Origin: Bacillota bacterium
GTDB taxonomy: Bacteria > Bacillota > Bacilli > Paenibacillales > Paenibacillaceae
DNA length: 21,155 nt
Direction: 5' to 3'
Assembly: GCA_023386495.1 (NCBI GenBank)
Contig: JAEWJS010000194.1
Coordinates: forward strand, 1 to 21,155
How positions within the stretch are numbered: position 1 is the first letter of the stretch; every line of letters begins with the position of its first letter. The notes under the pieces were generated by a model. It was given only the letters and a program-made list of their open reading frames with translations. It made no database searches and had not been told where the DNA came from. Shown one piece after another: positions 15,407 through 21,155 of this stretch. A program made the translations under genes and the position numbers.

Positions 15407-15670
15407 TTGTTCTCAAAGCCGTCAAATTCAGTATTTACAAGGCTTTTCCGGCCCTCGCGAACCTCTATTGCGCCCCTCAAAACTTACTTATTATTCCAAT
15501 ACTGTCTGTCGCTTGTTGTCGACCTCGCAACCTATATCCCGCTTCCTTCCTATCTACATTCTCGACTGTTCGATGGGGATTTATGTATGAGGGCGCCCGC
15601 CGTGCATATTTCCGTTCCGCAGGCTCAAGCTATTCGTAAGCGGCAAGCAGACGAAATGGAGGAAACCCGC
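15407..15670. other. Intergenic region between divergent ctaC and spore lipoprotein genes
   Basis: No gene is called here. A long open frame running into the lipoprotein gene from 15056 covers it, but its upstream part overlaps ctaC and has no ribosome binding site. The promoter of the lipoprotein gene should lie here and be sporulation-specific. GTATG (15585) and CATATTT (15605) weakly resemble a SigG-type pair with a short 15-nt spacer, too poor to call. Confidence 0.5.
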
Positions 15671-16435
15671 ATGGTACGCATGACATCTATGATTCGTTCC
15701 TTGGTGCTGATCGCGATTGTCGCCGTCCTCGCAGCCGGCTGTTCCAACTACGAACGCAAGGTGCAAGACAGCGACTATGACTATGGAGCAAGGCAGTCGA
15801 ACGACCCCAAGATGCTGGGCAGTCGGAACTACGGTTCCACGACCGGCAACCCGAATCAGCATGATAATCAATGGGTCGAATACAGCAGCATGATCACGAA
15901 CGAAGTGTCCGGGCTTAACGGCGTCAGTTCCGGTCTGGTTTTCCTGACGGATAAGAATGCCTACGTTGCGTTGATGCTCGATTGGACGGCCGTCGGCACG
16001 AAGACGCGAGGCGGCGGCGACATGAAGGAGCAGAATAACGGGGGCATGGGGGAAGGCGTATACGATAACGACACCGGAAGCCCGTATTGGAATAATCGGC
16101 AGCTGGCAACGCCCTATAATTCGTATTACACGGTCAATGACCATAACCTGCTGTCGCCGGAGCTGAAGCAGCGGATCGCGTCCCGCATTCGCGGACTTGC
16201 CCCGCGCGTGCAAGAGGTCCATATTTCCGCGAACATGGATTTCGTGAACGAGATGACCGAATATGCCAAGGAGGCATGGGGCGGCAGCTCGCTCACGCCT
16301 TGGGTTGAGCCGTTCAACATTCTCGTGAAGCATCAGTTCGCCGGAGGCAAAATCATGCCGCAATCGCTTCAGTCGATCAAGGCCCAGCACACCGACTCCA
16401 CCGGCAACCAGAAGATGCGCAGCACGTTGAAGTAG
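15671..16435 (+). CDS. YhcN/YlaJ family sporulation lipoprotein
   Basis: This 254-residue lipoprotein has a hydrophobic signal peptide and lipobox LAAGC (Cys24), followed by the YhcN/YlaJ domain. Visible are a conserved NGVSSGLVFLTDKNAYVALML-type strand pair, a Gly/Asn-rich insert (about 115-155), and the SPELKQRIASRIRGLAPRVQEVHIS helix-strand unit. Members are found in the inner membrane or coat of Bacillus spores, where they aid germination or outgrowth. The ATG at 15671 has GGAGG 8 nt upstream, so the much longer open frame upstream is not coding. It is the only plus-strand gene, divergent from ctaC and convergent with uxuA. Confidence 0.88.
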   Translation: MVRMTSMIRSLVLIAIVAVLAAGCSNYERKVQDSDYDYGARQSNDPKMLGSRNYGSTTGNPNQHDNQWVEYSSMITNEVSGLNGVSSGLVFLTDKNAYVALMLDWTAVGTKTRGGGDMKEQNNGGMGEGVYDNDTGSPYWNNRQLATPYNSYYTVNDHNLLSPELKQRIASRIRGLAPRVQEVHISANMDFVNEMTEYAKEAWGGSSLTPWVEPFNILVKHQFAGGKIMPQSLQSIKAQHTDSTGNQKMRSTLK

Positions 16436-16483
16436 CCCGTCAGCCAAAAAATGTCTTCTATTATAATAGGCAAATCACGCAAA

Positions 16484-16527
16484 TAAAAACCGTCAGGGTC
16501 GTCGATCATGCCCCCTGACGGTTTTAT
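16484..16527. terminator. Bidirectional terminator between spore lipoprotein and uxuA genes
   Basis: AAAACCGTCAGGG (16486-16498) and CCCTGACGGTTTT (16513-16525) form a perfect 13-bp stem with a 14-nt loop. The plus strand runs out as GGTTTTATT and the minus strand as GGTTTTTATTT, so it can stop both convergent transcripts. Confidence 0.93.
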
Positions 16528-16534
16528 TCCCTGC

Positions 16535-17488
16535 TTATTGCTGCGCGGCTTCCATCAAGCCCTTGATATAACCGACGCCGAACAGGCGTCCGAGCAGCTC
16601 GTAGCCCGGATTCTTATTATCTTCGCCCTCCATCGTAGGCACATGGTCTGGCCTTGCCGGACCGTCGAAACCGACCTCGTAGTACGTGCGCATCGCAGCA
16701 TACATATCGGTCTTGCCGTCGTCATGGAACGTCTCCTCGAACTTCTCCGGCGTCCCCTTCACATCGCGGAAATGCACGAAGTTCAGCTTGCCCTGCTTGG
16801 CGAATCTGCGAATGGTGGCCGGAATGTCTTCCCCGGCTGTCGCCAGCGTCCCTTGGCACATCGTGATCCCGCTGTACTCGCTCGGCACGAGGTCGATCGC
16901 CTGCTGCAGCGCATCGGCGCTTCGCAGAATACGCGATACGCCGCGGATCGGCGTGATCGGCGGGTCATCCGGATGAAGCGCGAGCTTCACCTTCGCCTGC
17001 TCCGCCACGGGGACGATGGCCTGAAGGAAGTACTTCAGGTTCTCCCATAGCTGGTCTTCGCTCACGATCCCGGCCTCCGTCAGCGGCGCGCCTTCCATAA
17101 GCGAATGATCATAGCTTGACACCAGCGCGCCGCCGCGAGTGTGCGTCGTCGTCGAAGTCCGGAACCAGTTGAACTGGGCCATGAAGTTATAGCAGAGCAC
17201 AGGGATGCCGGCCTGCCCCATGTTCTGAATGAACCGCTTGAACACCTCGATCTCCTCGTCGCGGCCTTCGGTTCCTAGCTTGATGTTGTTGGACGGCGGC
17301 ATCGATTCGATCACCAACAGGTCCAAGCCGTAATCCGCATACCGCTGCTTCATATGGATGAGCGGCATGAGGTCCCATGGCTCCTTCTGATCCCAAGGCA
17401 GTCCGCCGACCGCATAATCGACACCCATCTGTTTGGCGAGCTTCCACAATTGATTCGGCTGTAGTGAGAAAAATTCCGCGAGCTTCAT
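16535..17488 (-). CDS. uxuA: Mannonate dehydratase (UxuA)
   Basis: UxuA dehydrates D-mannonate to 2-keto-3-deoxygluconate in glucuronate catabolism. The 317-residue TIM-barrel product shows the family landmarks CYNFMAQFNWFRT, ALHPDDPP (His172), MCQGTL (Cys211), VHFRDVKG (His239) and RPDHVP (Asp281-His282), which together supply the Mn-binding and catalytic residues. It is shorter than the roughly 390-residue E. coli enzyme, matching the short clade common in Firmicutes. ATG start with AGGAGG 8 nt upstream. It is the last gene of a sugar ABC transporter operon, which suggests the imported sugar yields glucuronate. UxaC, UxuB and KdgK/KdgA needed for the rest of the pathway are not in the window. 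Confidence 0.93.
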   Translation of the reverse strand: MKLAEFFSLQPNQLWKLAKQMGVDYAVGGLPWDQKEPWDLMPLIHMKQRYADYGLDLLVIESMPPSNNIKLGTEGRDEEIEVFKRFIQNMGQAGIPVLCYNFMAQFNWFRTSTTTHTRGGALVSSYDHSLMEGAPLTEAGIVSEDQLWENLKYFLQAIVPVAEQAKVKLALHPDDPPITPIRGVSRILRSADALQQAIDLVPSEYSGITMCQGTLATAGEDIPATIRRFAKQGKLNFVHFRDVKGTPEKFEETFHDDGKTDMYAAMRTYYEVGFDGPARPDHVPTMEGEDNKNPGYELLGRLFGVGYIKGLMEAAQQ

Positions 17489-17518
17489 GCTAGTCTCCTC
17501 CTCTGATTGTGAATCAAG

Positions 17519-17548
17519 AGGCCGCCCTGCTCGGAAGCCGGGCGGCCT
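17519..17548 (-). other. Intercistronic GC-rich hairpin between solute-binding protein and uxuA genes
   Basis: AGGCCGCCC (17519-17527) and GGGCGGCCT (17540-17548) form a perfect 9-bp stem with a 12-nt loop, followed on the minus strand by CTTGATTC without a T-run. Such hairpins after binding-protein genes often protect the 3' end and cause partial termination, giving more binding protein than downstream enzyme. That role is inferred. Confidence 0.6.
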
Positions 17549-17572
17549 GCCATACTTGACGGCTGCTTGGCT

Positions 17573-18931
17573 CTATTGCTGCTTCGCAGCGATCTCCTGG
17601 CCAAGTCTGTTGATTTCTTCGTATGCGTCTTCGACGGATTTTTGACCGAACATGACGGCTTCCATCGTCGCCTTGTAGAAGTCGATCCACTCCGAGTAAC
17701 CGGCGCCTGCTGCATAGAACGGCATCGCGTAAGGTCCGGCAACGTCCGCCAGCGCTTTACCGATCTTATCCTTCGGCTCCAGATTCGGCTCAAGCTCCTT
17801 ATAGATCGCCTCGTTGATCGGAATGCCGCGGGTCAGGCCAAGCGTCTTGCCTGCTTCGGTATCCGTGATGAACCATTTCACGAATTTCTTCGCTTCTTCG
17901 ATGTTCTTGGAATCGTTGCTCACGCCCAGGAAGATCGTCGATTGCGCCCAGCCGCCGCCGGAAGGTCCGACCGGCACGTTCACGACGTCGACCTTGCCAG
18001 GCATCAGCTGCTCGAGTGCGGATACGGAACCGACCGTCGCACCGCGCGTCATCACCTTGCCGGAAGCCATCGGATCGGCCTGCGGGTCATTCTCCAGGAA
18101 CGCCAGCGTCACGTCTGCCGGCGGAATGACCTTCTCGGCACGCAGCGCGGACAGCTCGTTATGGTAAGCCATGAATGCGTCCTTATCCAGGTTGAACGTC
18201 TTGCCGCCATCGGACATGATCGCGCCTTTGCCTTGGGATGCTTGGTACCATTGGAACCAATCCCATGCGCTTGCCGAATCGCCGATCGCATAGACATCGG
18301 CAGGAAGCTTCGCCTTCGCGTCGCGACCCCATTGGAAGTACTCTTCCCATGTCCAGCCTGCCTTCGGCAGCGGGATGCCGGCCGCTTCGAGGTCCGCTTT
18401 GTTATAAGCGACGCCTTGCGCGTTATGGCTCAGCGGGATCCCGTACAGCTTGCCGTCGATCTTCACGTTCTCGAGCACGTTATCCGGCACGATGCCGGAC
18501 AGGTCGATGTCGGACAGGTCGGCCATTACGCCGCGGGACACATAATCTTGGATGTACGCTGCGTCCATCTGCAGGACGTCAGGTACGGATTTGGATGCCG
18601 CTAGCGTCGGCAGTTTCTGCCAGAACGCATCCCAAGCCATGTACTCCGGCTTGAACGTCACATGCGGGTTCTGCTTCGTATAAATTTCGGTTGCTGCTAG
18701 CGTCGCTTCATGACGAGCGTCCGGTCCCCACCACGTGATGCCCAGCTCAGCAGGTTCGTTGCTCGCAGGTTTTTCCCCGCTATTGCCCGAATTCGTAGTT
18801 GTTCCAGTCGTGTTGTTGGCGGGTTCATTGGCATTGCTCCCCTTATTTCCGTTGTTGCTGCTGCACGCGGTGACGACGAGCAGCACAGCCATGAAGAGAA
18901 TTGTCAAACTCTTGGACCAATGACGTTTCAT
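17573..18931 (-). CDS. Extracellular sugar-binding lipoprotein of an ABC transporter (family 1)
   Basis: This 452-residue solute-binding protein has a signal peptide, lipobox VTAC (Cys23) and a long Asn/Thr/Gly-rich tether to about residue 60. The MalE-type fold follows, with the typical start ELGITWWGPDARHEA, PDVLQMDAAYIQDYVSRG near 120 and YGIPLSHNAQGVAYNKADLEAAGIPLPKAGWTWEEY around 165-200. It captures a sugar or oligosaccharide outside the cell for the two permeases encoded just upstream. Linkage to uxuA points to a glucuronate-containing substrate, but specificity cannot be read from sequence. ATG start with AAAGGGG 9 nt upstream. No ATPase gene is nearby; a shared MsmX-type ATPase is usual for such Firmicute systems. 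Confidence 0.92.
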   Translation of the reverse strand: MKRHWSKSLTILFMAVLLVVTACSSNNGNKGSNANEPANNTTGTTTNSGNSGEKPASNEPAELGITWWGPDARHEATLAATEIYTKQNPHVTFKPEYMAWDAFWQKLPTLAASKSVPDVLQMDAAYIQDYVSRGVMADLSDIDLSGIVPDNVLENVKIDGKLYGIPLSHNAQGVAYNKADLEAAGIPLPKAGWTWEEYFQWGRDAKAKLPADVYAIGDSASAWDWFQWYQASQGKGAIMSDGGKTFNLDKDAFMAYHNELSALRAEKVIPPADVTLAFLENDPQADPMASGKVMTRGATVGSVSALEQLMPGKVDVVNVPVGPSGGGWAQSTIFLGVSNDSKNIEEAKKFVKWFITDTEAGKTLGLTRGIPINEAIYKELEPNLEPKDKIGKALADVAGPYAMPFYAAGAGYSEWIDFYKATMEAVMFGQKSVEDAYEEINRLGQEIAAKQQ

Positions 18932-18966
18932 TTCTTTTTACCCCTTTCGGTGCTTCAGAATAGAAC

Positions 18967-19818
18967 CTACCCTTTAAGACCCGTTGTTGCGATCCCCTCG
19001 ACGAAATGCTTTTGCGCGAGGAAAAATATGATTGCAGACGGCAATACCGAGAGAAGCGACATTGCCAGCAATTGACCCCATTGGACTTCGAACTGGTCGA
19101 TGAACATCCTGAGGGCGAGGCCGACAGTGAAGTTCTCTACCGAGCTCAAGTATAGCACCTGAGCGAAGAAGTCATCCCAGCTCCACAAGAAGGTGAAGAG
19201 CGCGACCGTTACGAGCGCCGGCTTGATGAGCGGCAGGATGATTCGGCCGAAGATGCCGTAGATCGATGCGCCGTCAATCTTCGCCGCTTCGTCCAAATCG
19301 CGGGGAATCCCCCGAATGAATTGTACCAGCAGGAAGATGAAGAATGCACCCCCGCCGAAGAAGTGCGGCAGAACGAGCGGTACATAGCTGTCGACGAAGC
19401 CGAAGTTGTTGAACAGGATATACTGCGGGACGACTGTAACTTGTCCCGGAAGCATCAAGGTCAGCATCAGGATGGAGAACCACATCCCCTTGAGCGGGAA
19501 GTTCAGACGCCCGAAGCCGAAGGCGACGATCGCTGCGGTGATGACGCCGCCGACGACGTTGCCGACTTCCATCAGGAGCGTATTCCCGAAGAAGTGCGCG
19601 AACGTGTATTCCGACGAGAAGTTCCAGCCGTTCACGTAGTTCTCCCACATCGGCGTCGCGGGCCAGATGCCCGGACTGCTCAGCTCCGAGGTTTTCTTGA
19701 GCGAAGCGCCGATCCACCAGATAACCGGATAGATCATGACCAGGGAGAATGCTGCCAGGAACAGGTGGTTCAGCACCTTGGACGGGCGAATCTCAGCCGT
19801 TATCGAATTCGTGCTCAT
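18967..19818 (-). CDS. Carbohydrate ABC transporter permease, MalG-like (CUT1)
   Basis: This 283-residue permease has six membrane helices and the EAA loop that docks the ATPase, DEAAKIDGASIYGIFGRIIL (about 176-195). A proline-rich hairpin LPGQVTVVPQYILF (123-136) is typical of MalG relatives. It forms the transport channel with the permease encoded just upstream, whose stop it overlaps (ATGA). GGGGGCGA supplies the ribosome binding site. The binding-protein gene follows after about 35 bp. Confidence 0.93.
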   Translation of the reverse strand: MSTNSITAEIRPSKVLNHLFLAAFSLVMIYPVIWWIGASLKKTSELSSPGIWPATPMWENYVNGWNFSSEYTFAHFFGNTLLMEVGNVVGGVITAAIVAFGFGRLNFPLKGMWFSILMLTLMLPGQVTVVPQYILFNNFGFVDSYVPLVLPHFFGGGAFFIFLLVQFIRGIPRDLDEAAKIDGASIYGIFGRIILPLIKPALVTVALFTFLWSWDDFFAQVLYLSSVENFTVGLALRMFIDQFEVQWGQLLAMSLLSVLPSAIIFFLAQKHFVEGIATTGLKG

Positions 19819-20765
19819 TTCGCGTCGCCCCCTTCAGTCTCGTAGAATACCCAGTAGCGGGAGGCAGCGAAGTTAATCGCGGTCAAGATGGCCACGATCG
19901 CCAGCAAGATCCATGCAAGCGCAGACGCATACCCCATCTGGTAGTGCTTGAACGCTTTCTCGTAGAGGAACATCGCATACATGTAAGTCGACTGTACCGG
20001 TCCGCCCTTCGTGATAATGAAGGCGGAGGTGAACATCTGGAACGAGCCGATAACGGTGAGCACCAGGTTGAAGAACATGACCGGCGAGAGCATCGGCAGC
20101 GTGATGTGGAAGAACTTGCGAATCGGATTCGCGCCGTCCACGGAAGCGGATTCATACAGTTCCTGCGGAATCTGCTTTAAGCCCGCCAGGAAGATAACCA
20201 TCGTCGAGCCGAATTGCCAGGTGTTCAGCAGCACGAGCGTGGCGAGTGCCGTATCCGGATTCGAGATCCAGCCGCTTCCCTCGATGCCGAACCAGCCGAG
20301 AATGTAGTTGATGTAGCCGTCTGCGCCGAACATGTTGCGCCACAGCGCCGCTACCGCGATACTGCCGCCGATCAGCGACGGGAAGTAGAACATCGTACGG
20401 TAAATATTCATGCCGCGTAGGCTCTTGTTCAGCGCCATCGCTACCATGAGCGAGAAGAATAACCGAAGCGGTACCGCGAACAAGACGAATGTGAAGGTGA
20501 CCTTGAGCGATTTTTCGAAGACCGTGTCGTTGCCGCTAAAAATCTTGGCGTAGTTGTCCGCACCGATCCATACGGGGTCGCTGAGCAGCGAGTACTCCGT
20601 GAACGACAGGTAGAGCGACTGCCCGATCGGCCATACCGTAAGGAGCAATAGTCCGATCAGCCACGGCGATATGAAGATATAGCCCGCGATGCTGGGACTG
20701 TTCAAGCTCAGCTTCCTACGTTTCGTAAGCGTTGTCATTGTTTCTGCTGCTGTTGGCGCATTCAT
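19815..20765 (-). CDS. Carbohydrate ABC transporter permease, MalF-like (CUT1)
   Basis: This 316-residue permease has six membrane helices beginning near residue 28 and the EAA loop ELYESASVDGANPIRKFFHI (about 202-221). It pairs with the MalG-like protein. The ATG at 20765 has only a distant AAGGAG (14 nt). It overlaps by one base the TGA that ends an open frame running in from upstream (TGATG), which suggests coupled translation from a preceding gene. It is the first intact gene of the sugar operon; I see no convincing promoter in the 140 bp upstream before the group II intron end. Confidence 0.92.
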   Translation of the reverse strand: MNAPTAAETMTTLTKRRKLSLNSPSIAGYIFISPWLIGLLLLTVWPIGQSLYLSFTEYSLLSDPVWIGADNYAKIFSGNDTVFEKSLKVTFTFVLFAVPLRLFFSLMVAMALNKSLRGMNIYRTMFYFPSLIGGSIAVAALWRNMFGADGYINYILGWFGIEGSGWISNPDTALATLVLLNTWQFGSTMVIFLAGLKQIPQELYESASVDGANPIRKFFHITLPMLSPVMFFNLVLTVIGSFQMFTSAFIITKGGPVQSTYMYAMFLYEKAFKHYQMGYASALAWILLAIVAILTAINFAASRYWVFYETEGGDAK

Positions 20766-20896
20766 CAGAGCTTCTTCAACTCCTTCATCTGGCGAACGGC
20801 ATGGCCGCCGCCTTCCTTGATACTATTGTAGAGGGTGCGCCAACGAGAAAGTAGTATCTGATTTTCAGATTTATTGGACGATTTACAGGATGTCGC
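20765..20896 (-). pseudogene. Possible 3' remnant of a gene cut by the group II intron
   Basis: An open frame of 43 codons ends in TGA overlapping the ATG of the first permease gene. It reads ...LLSRWRTLYNSIKEGGGH, then AVRQMKELKKL at its end. From about 20850 leftward the codons are GC-rich like the neighbouring genes; upstream of that they turn AT-rich, and a stop (20897-20899) follows close to the intron end. The shape suggests the tail of a gene preceding the permease, with its 5' part beyond the intron. I do not recognise the protein. It could also be chance, since no start is visible. Confidence 0.35.
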
Positions 20897-20911
20897 TCAG
20901 GTGCTTCACTA

Positions 20912-20979
20912 GAGTGAAGGGCAGATAATTTCTGCCCCTCCTCATCAAACCGTACGTGAGGTTTTCCCTCATACGGCTT
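20912..20979 (-). ncRNA. Group II intron domains V and VI
   Basis: Domain V (20947-20979): lower stem AAGCCGTA/TACGGTTT with the catalytic AGC triad, an ACG bulge region, upper stem GAGG/CCTC and a GAAAA loop. A 3-nt linker follows. Domain VI (20912-20943): 13 paired positions (GAG plus GAGGGGCAGA with TCTGCCCTTC plus CTC) and a single unpaired A at 20915, the expected branch point. These elements match the conserved self-splicing core closely. Confidence 0.87.
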
Positions 20980-21009
20980 TCCGATGTTCGTCATTCATGT
21001 GCATGCAGA

Positions 21010-21155
21010 TTACAATAGCGTTTTTAGCCCACATTGAATGGACATTGCTTTCACTTCGCGTATCGAACTCGTCCAACGAGATCGTTGACGCTTCTTGGCG
21101 TACCATTTAGCTAACCGCTGGAGGATATACCAGTCCAGTTTCGCCATCCTTTTCT
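21010..21155 (-). CDS. Group II intron reverse transcriptase/maturase, C-terminal fragment (partial)
   Basis: The last 47 codons of an open frame enter from the right edge and end in TAA (21010-21012). Translation shows RMAKLDWYILQRLAKWYAKK, then a basic tail and a CGLKTLL end, resembling the maturase/DNA-binding end of intron-encoded reverse transcriptases, in which a LD.Y...RL..W..KK pattern is common. No HNH endonuclease motif follows, so the protein would be of the endonuclease-minus type. The reverse transcriptase domain itself lies outside the window, so intactness is unknown. Confidence 0.78.
   Translation of the reverse strand, partial: KRMAKLDWYILQRLAKWYAKKRQRSRWTSSIREVKAMSIQCGLKTLL

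Larger units (their letters stand above)
20909..21155 (-). mobile_element. 3' end of a group II intron (partial, runs off the window)
   Basis: On the minus strand the end of a reverse transcriptase/maturase ORF is followed after about 30 nt by domain V and domain VI in the correct order and spacing. The 3' splice site should lie 7-8 nt past the bulged A at 20915, that is near 20907-20909, but the expected terminal AY is not clear. The 5' part of the intron is beyond the right edge. It is oriented with the sugar operon. Confidence 0.85.

Noticed and set aside
15056..15670. N-terminal extension of the spore lipoprotein to 459 residues
   Set aside because: The extension overlaps ctaC and its promoter, lacks a ribosome binding site and would bury the signal peptide; the ATG at 15671 has GGAGG and begins a lipoprotein signal.
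20785..20994. 69-codon minus-strand open frame
   Set aside because: It runs through intron domains V and VI and the flanking sequence; the apparent peptide is a translation of the ribozyme core.

Overview
The window looks like a chromosomal stretch of a GC-rich endospore-forming Firmicute, most likely Paenibacillaceae (Paenibacillus/Cohnella-like). The reasons are a YhcN/YlaJ spore lipoprotein, a Bacillus-type caa3 oxidase operon with CtaG, strong AGGAGG ribosome binding sites, frequent GTG/TTG starts and SigA-type promoters. The species assignment is inference. Nearly all genes are on the minus strand; the exception is the spore lipoprotein.

Left end (1-4560): a three- or four-gene minus-strand operon with its own promoter (4523-4551). 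It encodes a lipoprotein with two FMN-binding domains, a 619-residue type II NADH dehydrogenase with a C-terminal membrane extension, an unrecognised 166-residue soluble protein and a long-chain polyprenyl diphosphate synthase. The first, second and fourth match PplA, Ndh2 and DmkB of the Listeria flavin-based extracellular electron transfer (FLEET) locus, in the same order. The expected partners (eetA, eetB, dmkA, fmnB/apbE) are not in the window.

4609-9060: a GntR/YtrA-controlled ABC operon (permease, repressor, ATPase, ATPase, NatB-like permease). It reads leftward from a promoter overlapped by a 32-bp near-perfect palindrome and ends at a clear terminator (4609-4645).

9061-10252: a 1.2-kb stretch without a convincing gene. 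It is built largely of tandem repeats of 51-bp period in at least two unrelated families, one being a ten-copy array of 26-nt hairpins.

10253-15406: the ctaCDEFG operon for an A1-type caa3 cytochrome c oxidase and its assembly factor, with terminator, SigA promoter, a ResD-like direct repeat and a palindrome in the leader.

15671-16435: the plus-strand spore lipoprotein. It shares a bidirectional terminator with a leftward sugar operon (16535-20765) of two CUT1 permeases, a lipoprotein solute-binding protein and mannonate dehydratase UxuA, which suggests uptake of a glucuronate-containing sugar.

Right end (about 20909-21155): the 3' end of a group II intron (end of the reverse transcriptase/maturase ORF, domain V, domain VI with bulged A). 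It lies just upstream of the sugar operon, where a short open frame ending in TGATG at the first permease may be the tail of an interrupted gene.
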